Origin: Candidatus Cloacimonas acidaminovorans str. Evry
GTDB lineage: Bacteria > Cloacimonadota > Cloacimonadia > Cloacimonadales > Cloacimonadaceae
Direction: 5' to 3'
Assembly: GCF_000146065.2 (NCBI RefSeq)
Contig: NC_020449.1
Coordinates: 1,464,654 to 1,528,653, forward strand
Length of the DNA: 64,000 bases
Shown: piece by piece, positions 10,701-18,076 of the stretch
Layout of the letters: each line of letters opens with the position of its first letter
Numbering within the stretch: position 1 is the stretch's first letter
Notes under the pieces: generated by a model
What the model saw: the letters and a program-made list of their open reading frames with translations, nothing else
Databases searched by the model: none
Told to the model about the DNA's origin: nothing
Position numbers and translations under genes: made by a program

Positions 10701-11833
10701 GTTCTTTAACTAAAGTAATTTTACGAGGCCAAAATAGTCGTTATGCCACAATCCGAGGTCCCTTTGACCAAATGAAAATAAGCGGAGAAGCAGTTGCTTC
10801 CAACACCAATGTTCTTTATCCTCCGGATACCGAGAATTTACTTACTTTGGCGTCTACCGTTCGTGGTTCCACCAAGAAAAAAAATTCCGAACCCAACCCC
10901 CTGCCTTTTATATTGGATGTTAAACTCATTGTTGGAGAGAATGTTAAGTATGTAACCTATCCTGCAGAACTGAGAGTCGTTCCGGGTGGATATTTGCATT
11001 TAGCTTATGATGGCTTATCATTTATTGTTAAAGAAGCATCTTTCTCTTCGGAACAGGGAACTGTTGATATTTTCGGCACCATCTTTCAAGTGGAAAAAGT
11101 GAATTTAACCTTAGTTGATTCCCAAAATCTGTTAGGTTTGGAAGGTATCTTTTATAAACGAGCACCTGATGGGTCTATGATAACTCTTTCGGCAATAACA
11201 TCTTCCGATTATACTAAGAGTTTTATGGAACGCTTGCAATTAAGCTTAACTAGTGATAACCCTGAAGATAAAACCATCAGTCAAATTCTGGCTCGTTTGC
11301 ATTATACGGGAACAGAAACTCCCGATAGAACACAGGGTGAATTCTGGCAAGATGAAGCATTAGGTTTAATTTCCGGTAACCTTGATGCTTCGCTTTTCAC
11401 TCCAATTCTTTCACCCATAGAAAATTATATCCGCAGAACTCTGCATTTGGATAGCTTTACCATAAATGCCGGTTTTATTCAAAATCTTTATACTGAATAT
11501 ACCAATAATCCTCAACAATTTGCTGAATATACTGATATGAATCAGCTTAGTTCCGATATCGCCAAATTCAGTTCTTCTATTTTACTGAATAACTTATCTA
11601 TTTCAATGAGTAAATATCTGGGAAGCAGTATTTTTCTGGACTATATGCTGAAATTACAAGAAGCCACAAACTTGCAAAATCGCACCCGGATTTTGGTTTC
11701 CAATGAAGCATCAATTCGTCTTATTCTGCCTAAAAATTACCGCGTAGCTTATACTGTTACCTACGAAGCTCAAGAAAAAAAGACCAGCCATGAAATTATG
11801 CTGTCAAGGTTTATTAGATTCTGGGGACTGTGA
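7769..11833 (+). CDS. TamB-like/AsmA-superfamily envelope protein
   Basis: The 1354-residue protein starts with a single membrane anchor (KFLIFVLILLLINTGFVLAWYAF) followed by more than 1200 residues of repeating amphipathic beta strands. The last ~350 residues resemble the DUF490 domain at the end of TamB, with strands such as YLGSSIFLDYMLKL and a final FIRFWGL. TamB-type proteins form long hydrophobic grooves between the inner and outer membranes, with roles in barrel assembly or phospholipid transport. It sits 15 bases after lolD, so the three genes probably form one envelope operon. No tamA/bamA-type gene is seen within the window. Assignment rests on architecture and the C-terminal domain. 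Confidence 0.8.
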   Translation: MPKAKKFLIFVLILLLINTGFVLAWYAFGLRNYCKNYLARYLGKLTKGEVTIDELHISDRQLLAQGITYTSADSSIAVKVHRLSVQYNLTRYLFSGFKTSKLISDIEIYKPTVHYSYFYKPKPPKAKKPLVLPDFAHYFKRLQLTEGTAVISAEIPVKILQEGYLSISDSFQGINLTAINKSNSNVTLNAFSAKGGKLTAKGLLDKGRLAKVEAEIASFRPLSISHPDLQNLQTEISLVASLTQDTLKAPLKYKAEAQIWGTETLFAGNYPVLIPYLWIKTDGRNLNLSLSHSNFGSSELEGEVRISNLDQKMKFDYASATANIDLSMFHKELQGYVMVQAKGYGTIDKPELELNVTSTQAKYQKYAFRNLNLTGSYNNNELAFNLPELIFENQIINCSGNLNPLYRTINAHLETKPIKIQSQPYLATANLDVYAELWEKYPFVDATINQLDFNYGLATLQGVSGKVKLIPLASDNNLYLDANISGDNGFNIKVIGDIFSRNLLLDAKFDNLEVAELYSQPKVIEMNPYLNGDIKAIITGENVLLQTLLGVKLDKPVPINTPLDALGTFNYKTKEASLHLISKNGMMNYQPLNFELSAMLKDNLLTVQGFKFNDFISLSGAINLSNYRDLNFALNLKNISYLDIVHYFPQLDINLPEFYGLNVFAEYNRENLGELKANAYLSYIDLLAVTPFSLKLELNGPVDSIQVAGNIHNSEQNILNLSGLIGFQPELNISLDAGFHDLAIQNVIINSPLTGKLNGIAGITWHKIEERKPELELRANLLSEDITIKNYTINTAVIQGKQTPRQLIVDSLFVQSAGLFKLNSSGAINYNALYNEFFEGPEQLNLNVEGELFGWLKNLTPYILEAKGKSSLSVSIGTSEDQFLVSGGKININNGFIRLKDQTEPLANINIRGGFDKNRLIIEYGQIQMGEGKLIFSNIFEADNSDHFMLGFLDLGIFRAMCEEPGILVNIPKYTTPRSLTKVILRGQNSRYATIRGPFDQMKISGEAVASNTNVLYPPDTENLLTLASTVRGSTKKKNSEPNPLPFILDVKLIVGENVKYVTYPAELRVVPGGYLHLAYDGLSFIVKEASFSSEQGTVDIFGTIFQVEKVNLTLVDSQNLLGLEGIFYKRAPDGSMITLSAITSSDYTKSFMERLQLSLTSDNPEDKTISQILARLHYTGTETPDRTQGEFWQDEALGLISGNLDASLFTPILSPIENYIRRTLHLDSFTINAGFIQNLYTEYTNNPQQFAEYTDMNQLSSDIAKFSSSILLNNLSISMSKYLGSSIFLDYMLKLQEATNLQNRTRILVSNEASIRLILPKNYRVAYTVTYEAQEKKTSHEIMLSRFIRFWGL

Positions 11834-12057
11834 AGAATGAAGAATGAAAAATTGAGAATTATAAATAAATCTCGGTGCTCTCAGTGTTCTCGGTGTTCTC
11901 GGTGTAAAAAAGAATGGAGAATAGGAAGTGAAATCAGTTCAATCCGTGTTGCTATTAAATTTATGCTATCTATTAGGGACATTTTTAATAAAATCCTTTG
12001 ACAAAAAGCATAACCTGAAAATAAAGGTAAAAATGATAAAAATCCCAGGAGGATATA

Positions 12058-12552
12058 ATGCCGGATAATGTTAAAAACGAAAGTGCAGTGAATACCAAAA
12101 AAGCTCCTAAAATGGCTGATTTTTCTACCAGAGTTTCCCTGGTTGAATTGATTATGATTTTAATGCTGGTGGGCTTGGTTTTTGTTTTTTACTTTGGAAT
12201 GAAACAACTCCAAATAGATAAAGCCAATGAAGCAATTGCACAGGAAAAATTTGAAAATATAATCCCCACTTTCCAAAAAATCATTGAGGCAATGGAAGCA
12301 TACCGTAAAGCAGATGAATTTGGAGATTATCCTGCCTTTTTGGAAGAACTGAACCTGGGTGATATCAATACCAACGATTTTAAATTTGAATATTCAGCCG
12401 ATACTTATACAATCACAGCAATTACTCAACCTGCTTTTGGAAAAGCGGGAATTAAGGTTATCTACAATCTTTCCGATAAAAGCTTTACTGTTGAAGACCC
12501 TACACCCGATAAAAAACCTACCATAAAGGATGAATGGTTGCCACAAGAGTAA
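12058..12552 (+). CDS. Small pilin-like membrane-anchored protein
   Basis: The 164-residue product begins with a 24-residue charged/polar stretch, then RVSLVELIMILMLVGLVFVF, which resembles the N-terminal helix of type IV pilins and pseudopilins (Glu at +5 after the cleavage point). The usual Gly before the cleavage site is replaced by Arg. After the helix come a coiled-coil-like segment (QIDKANEAIAQEKFENIIPTF), a short globular domain containing YPAFLEELNLG, and a Pro/Lys-rich tail. A strong AGGAGG lies upstream of the ATG. The downstream half (FKFEYSADTYTITA) is like small pseudopilins, so secretion or pilus use is possible. It stands alone, so the role is inference. Confidence 0.5.
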   Translation: MPDNVKNESAVNTKKAPKMADFSTRVSLVELIMILMLVGLVFVFYFGMKQLQIDKANEAIAQEKFENIIPTFQKIIEAMEAYRKADEFGDYPAFLEELNLGDINTNDFKFEYSADTYTITAITQPAFGKAGIKVIYNLSDKSFTVEDPTPDKKPTIKDEWLPQE

Positions 12553-13201
12553 ACCCGCTAATAAGTTATCGGGTAAAAGAATGAAGTGAAAAAGTGAAAG
12601 AGTGAAACCCGCTTTATAAATTGAGGGCAAGGATAGAAAATAAAATTTTCCGGGGAGTTTATACATTCATCGCTGGGGAAGTATTGTTCTTGGGAAGTTA
12701 TACTATGTCCTTATTCATAAATCATAAAGGACAGAAATAATGCCGTGGGAATGGTAAAAACATAACAACGGGTTTCAACCCGGTGATAAGAAAAGAACCT
12801 ACAAAACTATATTTAATGGGGAAAAAAGTTCCGTAGGAACGACAGATATTAACAACGGGTTTCAACCCGGTGATAAGAAAGCAGAAAAGTCATTATCTCT
12901 TTATCCGAGAAAGAGTTCCGTAGGAACGACAGATATTAACAACGGGTTTCAACCCGGTGATAAGAAAGCAGAAAAGTCATTATCTCTTTATCCAACAAAA
13001 AGTTCCGTAGGAACGACAGATATTAACAACGGGTTTCAACCCGGTGATAAGAAAACTGTCATCCCTAAAGTGACTTTTATTAAATGACCTTTCAAAATGA
13101 AAATTATATTACAGGTATTGGGAATAGAAAAGATAAATCCCAAAAATCCTGTTCATCCCAAACCTATTATTATTAAATCTAAGTTATCTGTGAGAAAAAA
13201 A
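12553..13201. other. Gene-free stretch dominated by palindromic tandem repeats
   Basis: This 649-base gap lies between the pilin-like gene and the minus-strand gene ending at 13202. Its centre is the 87-bp tandem repeat listed separately. Small open frames in the gap lie across repeats or oppose the downstream gene and have no plausible ribosome site or recognisable motif. Confidence 0.6.
12764..13054. repeat. 87-bp tandem repeat with two palindromic cores
   Basis: Copies of AACAACGGGTTTCAACCCGG start at 12764, 12851, 12938 and 13025, an exact 87-base period; the fourth is only the core. Each unit contains the hairpin ACGGGT-TT-CAACCCG(T/G) and, near its end, a second palindrome GTTCC-GTA-GGAAC followed by CGACAGATATT. 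Units two and three are almost identical; the first differs in its middle. A further copy is at about 19848-19933. This is the pattern of a REP-like intergenic palindromic element; the function is unknown. Confidence 0.8.
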
Positions 13202-14131
13202 CTATTCCATAATTGCTTTCAACAACAACGGCACCATTATTTCATTCTGACCTATGAAATAATACCCTTTCCCTCCGTTTTCTACGGGTCTTTCTGCTAC
13301 ATTTACCTTTGCCCTGTAGTGCACATTAAAATCAAAAACAGCAGTAGTAAAATTCTGAACCTCGCCATAAATATTTCGGGCAACCGTTAATGCTTTCAAA
13401 AACACCTCGGGAACAATCACAGCTGAGCCCAAATTTAAAAACACCCCTCCCCTATTAAGTTCAGAAACCTTTTCCGCAAAAATCCGAAAATCCCGCATTG
13501 AACAATCACCAATTGCTTTTCCATCCGCATAAGGGCTTTGATGAATAATATCTGTTCCAATAGCAACCTGCACGCAAACAGGAATTTCCCATTTATAGGC
13601 AGAAGCGAGTAAAGAAAGGTCTTTGTATTTTGCCTTTGTATAAAGTTCTTTGCCAATTGCCTCACCTAAACCCAAACTCTCTTTAAAACCCTTATTTATT
13701 GCTTCATTAATTCCCTTTACTGTTTCTTCCGCCATCCCGAAAGAACCATCTGATAAAGCAGAAGACACATCTTCCGAGGTCTTGCCAAAATTGGCAATTT
13801 CATAATCATGAATCGCTACGGCACCGTTACACACAAAAGCGGAAACAAAATCCTCTTCCATCATTTCTATTAATAAAGGTGCCAATCCGCATTTGATAAT
13901 ATGAGCTCCCAAACCGATTATTATGGGTTTATGGTTTTCTCTGGCTTTTTTGCAGGCAAGAATAAGCTCCTTCAGGTCTTTGGCAGCAAGGATATCGGGA
14001 AGGCAATTGAAAAAATCATTAACCTTCACTTTCCCCTTTTTGGCAAAAGCATTTATATTCACCTTACTATAGCGTTGGTCAATCGGATAGGTCTTTATTT
14101 TCTTTAGGTCTATCTCTTTGTATTTGCTCAC
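13202..14131 (-). CDS. Deoxyhypusine synthase-like family protein
   Basis: The protein of about 309 residues contains GLGAHIIKCGLAPLLIEMM, then FVCNGAVAIHDYEIA, then GKTSEDVSSALSDGSFGMAEE, the layout of the bacterial family annotated as deoxyhypusine-synthase-like. Later motifs are VAIGTDIIHQSP and GGVFLNLGSAVIVPE. True deoxyhypusine synthase modifies eIF5A in archaea and eukaryotes; bacterial relatives have other or unknown roles, some in polyamine synthesis, so no reaction is assigned. The frame opens at 14149, but I prefer the GTG at 14131, which has AGAGGA eight bases upstream. Either start overlaps the end of queH, so the two are probably co-translated. No eIF5A-like gene is visible. Confidence 0.65.
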   Translation of the reverse strand: MSKYKEIDLKKIKTYPIDQRYSKVNINAFAKKGKVKVNDFFNCLPDILAAKDLKELILACKKARENHKPIIIGLGAHIIKCGLAPLLIEMMEEDFVSAFVCNGAVAIHDYEIANFGKTSEDVSSALSDGSFGMAEETVKGINEAINKGFKESLGLGEAIGKELYTKAKYKDLSLLASAYKWEIPVCVQVAIGTDIIHQSPYADGKAIGDCSMRDFRIFAEKVSELNRGGVFLNLGSAVIVPEVFLKALTVARNIYGEVQNFTTAVFDFNVHYRAKVNVAERPVENGGKGYYFIGQNEIMVPLLLKAIME

Positions 14132-14660
14132 GGTAGCGTTCCTCTTCACTAAATATACATCCGCAATATTGTTGACGATAAAGTCCGGCTTCTTTAGCTA
14201 ATTTTCTGCCTTCCCACCATAAAGATCTCCAGTCCTCATAGAAGAAGTCAATGCCGTATTTGGCGCTCATTTTTAACGCTATATCCACAATGAGTTCATG
14301 TTTTTGATATTTACTGTAAAGCATTGTAGTGCTGAAAGAAGAGTAACAAAGTTCTTTTGCTGTTTTGGCAACGGCATTTAAACGGGTTTCATAGCAATAT
14401 TGACAGCGGTTATTAATATCTTTTAGGGTTGTCTGCAAAAAATTCATCAGACCGTATTCATCCTGTTCAAGCAGTTCTATATTCTCTTTTCCAGCAAAAT
14501 CGCGCAAGGTATCACGCCTTTTTTGATATTCTAAAAGCGGATGAATATTGGGATTAAACCAAAATGCAGTCAGTTCTTTCCCTTCAGCTTTCAGCTTATA
14601 AAAAGGCGCAATCAAACAGGGTGCGCAACAGCAATGCAGTAAAAGTTCTTTTTCTGCCAT
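14079..14660 (-). CDS. queH: Epoxyqueuosine reductase QueH (DUF208)
   Basis: The 193-residue protein starts with LLLHCCCAPC, the paired-cysteine motif of QueH, and has the further conserved cysteines NRCQYCYETRL near residue 110 and QQYCGCIFSEEERY near residue 170. FWFNPNIHPLLEYQKR and FFYEDWR are also family motifs. QueH reduces epoxyqueuosine to queuosine in tRNA, using iron-sulfur/metal chemistry, and replaces QueG in many anaerobes. The gene overlaps the deoxyhypusine-synthase-like gene that follows it. No other queuosine gene is in the window. Identification is confident because of the cysteine layout and length. Confidence 0.9.
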   Translation of the reverse strand: MAEKELLLHCCCAPCLIAPFYKLKAEGKELTAFWFNPNIHPLLEYQKRRDTLRDFAGKENIELLEQDEYGLMNFLQTTLKDINNRCQYCYETRLNAVAKTAKELCYSSFSTTMLYSKYQKHELIVDIALKMSAKYGIDFFYEDWRSLWWEGRKLAKEAGLYRQQYCGCIFSEEERYREQIQRDRPKENKDLSD

Positions 14661-14805
14661 AATTCTATCTCATTGTAATTCCTGCGTTCTTGTAATACCT
14701 CACAAGCACAAATCCATTCATTTTTCCCCCCTTCAAAATAGATCCCGCATTAAGCGCGGAATGATAATCACCAATATCTGCAGAAAATCGGATGTTCCCT
14801 CTCTG

Positions 14806-15951
14806 TTAATACTCTTTCAGCAAATTGGCAGCAACTATATTTCTCTGAATTTGATTAGTGCCTTCATATATTTGCAAAATTTTGGCATCGCGCATCATTT
14901 TTTCCACCGGATATTCTTTCATATAACCATAACCGCCTAAAATTTGCACTGCATCGGTAGTAACCTTCATTGCTACATCGGAAGCAAAATATTTACACAT
15001 TGCACTTTCTTTGGAGTAGTTTTTGGCTCCACTATCAATCATTCTCGCCGTTTGCATCACTAAAGCCCTTGCTGCTTCAATTTGGGTTGCCATATCTGCC
15101 AGCATAAATTGAATACCTTGAAAGCTGGAAATCGGTTTTCCAAACTGCTGTCTTTCCCTGGAATATTTTATTGCTACTTCAAATGCACCGCGAGCAACTC
15201 CTACAGATTGAGCTCCAACCATTGGACGCGATTTATCAAAAACCTTCATTGCAGTAATAAAACCAGTCCCTTCACGCCCAATCAAATTTTCTGCCGGAAC
15301 TTTACAATCCTCAAAAATTAGCTCTCTTGTAGCGGAGGCACGAATACCCATTTTGTTTTCTTTTTTACCAAAATTAAAACCGGGAGTGCCTTTTTCCACT
15401 AAAAAACAGGAACAACCACGCGCTCCTTTGGTTTTATCCGTCATTGCAAAAACACAGTAAATTCCTGCTTCTCCCCCATTAGTTATCCACTGTTTTGTGC
15501 CATTTAAAAGATAATAATCGCCTTCCTTTTGGGCAGTAGTTTCAATTGCACCCGCATCACTACCTGCATTTGCCTCTGTTAAAGCAAAAGCAGCAAGTTG
15601 TTCTCCGGCTGCAATTTGTGCCAGATATTTTTGTTTCTGCTCTTCACTTCCCGCAATTAAAATAGGATACATCCCTAAACCGGTTGCTCCAAATGCTAAG
15701 GAAATACCGACATCCACTGCACAAAGCTCTTCTGTAACAACTGCTAAATCAGCAACTTTGCCACTAATTCCGCCATATTCTTCCGGAACTAAAATAGCAA
15801 AAAGATCGCTTTGTTTCATCACTTCTACGATGTCCCAAGGGAAAATGCCCTCTTCATCGTATTTTTCGGAAACAGGTCTAATTTTTTCCTCTGCAATCCG
15901 CCGTGCTATTTCTTGCATTTCCAATTGTTCTTCAGTTAAAAAGTAGTCCAT
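14806..15951 (-). CDS. Acyl-CoA dehydrogenase (short-chain/butyryl type)
   Basis: The 381-residue flavoenzyme matches the acyl-CoA dehydrogenase family throughout: ALTEANAGSDAGAIET in the FAD/substrate region near residue 130, LNGTKQWITNGG, RQQFGKPISSFQGIQFML, and the C-terminal ILGGYGYMKEYPVEKMMRDAK with LQIYEGTNQIQRN. The Glu in IYEGT is the catalytic base in short-chain family members. These enzymes oxidise acyl-CoA to enoyl-CoA and pass electrons to an electron-transfer flavoprotein. No ETF or other beta-oxidation gene is adjacent, so chain length is not fixed by context. An AGGAG ribosome site precedes the ATG. Amino-acid or butyrate metabolism is plausible (inference). Confidence 0.93.
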   Translation of the reverse strand: MDYFLTEEQLEMQEIARRIAEEKIRPVSEKYDEEGIFPWDIVEVMKQSDLFAILVPEEYGGISGKVADLAVVTEELCAVDVGISLAFGATGLGMYPILIAGSEEQKQKYLAQIAAGEQLAAFALTEANAGSDAGAIETTAQKEGDYYLLNGTKQWITNGGEAGIYCVFAMTDKTKGARGCSCFLVEKGTPGFNFGKKENKMGIRASATRELIFEDCKVPAENLIGREGTGFITAMKVFDKSRPMVGAQSVGVARGAFEVAIKYSRERQQFGKPISSFQGIQFMLADMATQIEAARALVMQTARMIDSGAKNYSKESAMCKYFASDVAMKVTTDAVQILGGYGYMKEYPVEKMMRDAKILQIYEGTNQIQRNIVAANLLKEY

Positions 15952-16060
15952 TATGTAACTCCTATATTATTTTATGGGTTATATATTTTAGCATTAGGCA
16001 AAAATTCCCTAAAACTGTCAATCTATTTTTTCCTTCCTTAATTACAGCTCATCATCCACC

Positions 16061-16096
16061 CATCCTCAACCCATCGTAAAGGTTGGGTTGAGGATG
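16061..16096. repeat. Inverted repeat with 13-bp arms
   Basis: CATCCTCAACCCA pairs with TGGGTTGAGGATG across a 10-base loop. It lies upstream of the acyl-CoA dehydrogenase gene and far downstream of fic. No T-run follows on either strand, so it is not an obvious intrinsic terminator. Confidence 0.6.
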
Positions 16097-16140
16097 AGTG
16101 AAATGTAGGCAAGCTATAGGTACTTTGCGGAAATGAAAAA

Positions 16141-16399
16141 ATGTGAGTCAGGAACCGTCACTGCCGAAATAACTTATATACTACCCACGAATTTATTTGG
16201 CAGTGAGGACTCGTGACGACCAGAATGAAAAATGAAAAAATTGAGAATTATCAATAAATCTCGGTATCATCAGTGTTCTCAGTGTAAAAAATCTTCTCTC
16301 TTTTCTCTTTCTCTCTTTGTAAAATTCTCCTTTTTTCTCTTTCTCTCTTTTTCTCTTTGTGTAATAATTCTCTCGGTGCTCTCGGTGTAAAAAAAATCT
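16141..16399. repeat. Dispersed repeat, left copy flanking fic
   Basis: It begins ATGTGAGTCAGGAACCGTCA, contains an imperfect inverted pair (GTCACTGCCGAAAT and ATTTGGCAGTGAGGAC) about 40 bases apart, then AT-rich words, CTCGGTG-type words and a T/C tract, ending CTCGGTGTAAAAAAAATC. The copy at 17798-18064 matches it nearly base for base, with small indels. Confidence 0.75.
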
Positions 16400-16522
16400 A
16401 TATATCTCAAAACACACAACAAGGAAATCCATATTTTGTTTTTACTCCCCAAACCCAAAATATAAAATTCTATATTGGGATTTTACCCCCTAAAACCAAA
16501 ATATAAAATTCCATATCTTGCT

Positions 16523-17656
16523 TTATTCCTTAAAAACATCAATATATCTTTTAAACATAAACACCCTATTTCTGCTGTATCCTGTTGTTTCCTCCAAAAT
16601 ATTTATCTCTACAAGGGTTTTTATTAATTCATTGGCAGAGTAGTATTTAACGCCCAAAATTGATTCCACTTGCTTAACACTAACTACAGGTGACTGATAT
16701 AAATGCTTCAATAATTTTCTGGCGTTATCGGTTTTTTTACCAAGATTCATAAGTTCACTTTCAATATTGGTATGTAAATTTAGAATTTGGGCAAAAGTCG
16801 TTTTTCCTTTTTCCGCTGTTTCCATAACCGCTTCCAGAAAAAAACGCACCCACTGTCCTAAATCATTGGAGTCCCTAACTCTGGTTAGTGAATCGTAATA
16901 AGCTCCCCGATGTCTTTCAAAAAAATCGGAAAGATATAAAGTCGGTTTAATTAAAAGATGATTACTAACCAGATACAATGTTATCAGTAGACGTCCAATA
17001 CGTCCATTTCCATCTTGAAAAGGATGTATGGTTTCAAACTGATAGTGAGCTATAGCACAACGAATTAAATGCGGAACAACAATTCTGTCATTATAAAGAA
17101 AATGTTCAAAATCATCAAGTAAATCAGACATATCATCTTTATGAGGAGGTATAAAAGCTGCATCAGCTAAAGATGAGCCACCAATCCAATTCTGACTTGT
17201 GCGAAACTCACCCGGGGTTTTATGTTTTCCTCGGACATTAGTCATCAATATCCGATGTGTATTTCTAATTAAACGCAAAGAAAGTGGTAAGTTTTCTAAC
17301 TGTTTTATGGCTTCGTTCATTGCCTGAACATAATTTTGCACTTCCTGCCAATCATCCCGTTTTTCAGGAAAAACTGAACTCTCATCTAAGACCACATCTT
17401 CAATATCGGTTTTAGTGCCTTCAATCCGACTGGAAGTATTTGCTTCTTTCAAAATATGCATCCGAATAAATAAGTCCACATTAGGAACAATTCGGGAAAA
17501 AGCATTTAATTCACCCAATGTCTGTGCTGCTTTTTCCAGTAAAAGATTAATCCTGGGATCATCCCAAGTCCATTGATGGTTTATTTTACTTGGTAAAAAA
17601 CTCTTATATTGAAATTGATTTTTATAAGTTCCGGATTTGAATTCTTCAAATTTCAT
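16523..17656 (-). CDS. Fic family protein (putative AMP transferase), class II
   Basis: The 377-residue protein has an N-terminal Fic_N-like helical region with SSRIEG near residue 79. That fits the inhibitory (S/T)xxxE(G/N) motif and places it in the class that carries its own inhibitory helix. The catalytic loop HPFQDGNGRIGR is intact near residue 216, preceded by FETI. A C-terminal winged-helix-like domain (VKQVESILGVKYYSANELIKT) follows. Fic proteins transfer AMP or related groups from nucleotides to Ser, Thr or Tyr of target proteins. Many of this full-length type are single chromosomal genes rather than toxin-antitoxin pairs, and no antitoxin is seen. Nearly identical repeats flank the gene, hinting at insertion or duplication as a unit. 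Confidence 0.92.
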   Translation of the reverse strand: MKFEEFKSGTYKNQFQYKSFLPSKINHQWTWDDPRINLLLEKAAQTLGELNAFSRIVPNVDLFIRMHILKEANTSSRIEGTKTDIEDVVLDESSVFPEKRDDWQEVQNYVQAMNEAIKQLENLPLSLRLIRNTHRILMTNVRGKHKTPGEFRTSQNWIGGSSLADAAFIPPHKDDMSDLLDDFEHFLYNDRIVVPHLIRCAIAHYQFETIHPFQDGNGRIGRLLITLYLVSNHLLIKPTLYLSDFFERHRGAYYDSLTRVRDSNDLGQWVRFFLEAVMETAEKGKTTFAQILNLHTNIESELMNLGKKTDNARKLLKHLYQSPVVSVKQVESILGVKYYSANELIKTLVEINILEETTGYSRNRVFMFKRYIDVFKE

Positions 17657-18076
17657 CTCATTAAACCTGCCTGTTTCTTTTAGTTAATTACTCTTTCCTT
17701 CCTATAATTACGCATATTTAAGTCAAGAACTTTATGCGATGGCAAAAAAGATTTATTTTTTACACCGAAATCAGAATGAAGAATGAAAAAGGAAGAAATG
17801 TGAGTCAGGAGCCGTCACTGCCGAAATAACTTATATACTAGCCACGAATTTATTTGGCACTGAGGACTCGTAACGACCAAAATGAAGAATGAAAAAATTG
17901 AGAATTGAGAATTATCAATAAATCTCGGTGTTCTCAGTGTTCTCAGTGCATTCGGTGTAAAAAATCTTTTCTCTTTTCCTCTTTGTAAAATTCTCCTCTT
18001 TTCTCTTTCTCTCTTTTTCTCTTTGTGTAATAATTCTCTCGGTGCTCTCGGTGTAAAAAAAATCTGCTTACCTTCT
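17657..18076. other. Gene-free gap between fic and the beta-propeller gene
   Basis: This 420-base gap contains the second copy of the repeat seen on the other side of fic. The remainder is AT-rich and includes the probable promoter area of fic; I cannot point to a clear promoter. No coding frame is supported. Confidence 0.5.
17798..18064. repeat. Dispersed repeat, right copy flanking fic
   Basis: Same direction and order as the left copy at 16141-16399: ATGTGAGTCAGGAGCCGTCA, the inverted pair around 17815-17870, the AT-rich words, CTCGGTGTTCTCAGTGTTCT, the T/C tract and the final CTCGGTGTAAAAAAAATC. Differences are single bases and short indels, so the copies are close in age or gene-converted. 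Confidence 0.75.

Larger units (their letters stand above)
15952..16522. other. Gene-free, repeat-rich gap
   Basis: The gap holds a 13-bp perfect-stem hairpin (16061-16096), the first copy of a ~260-bp repeat that recurs after the Fic gene (16141-16399), and a long T/C-rich tract of TTTCTCTTTCTCTC words (about 16300-16360). A minus-strand frame over the tract encodes only charged low-complexity sequence and is not a gene. ATATAAAATTC words at 16440-16515 are also repeated. Confidence 0.6.

Noticed and set aside
13097-13390. + strand 97-codon frame opposite the deoxyhypusine-synthase-like gene
   Set aside because: Most of it is antisense to the clear minus-strand gene, and composition is that of a shadow frame.
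14741-14766. Possible hairpin GATCCCGCATTAAGCGCGGA after queH, resembling the ATTCC...GGAAT hairpins
   Set aside because: The arms match over only about five bases, too weak to call as the same element.
16193-16432. Minus-strand 79-codon frame with many Lys, Arg and Glu residues
   Set aside because: It is read from a T/C-rich low-complexity tract and CTCGGTG words in a dispersed repeat, and the same tract is duplicated after fic.
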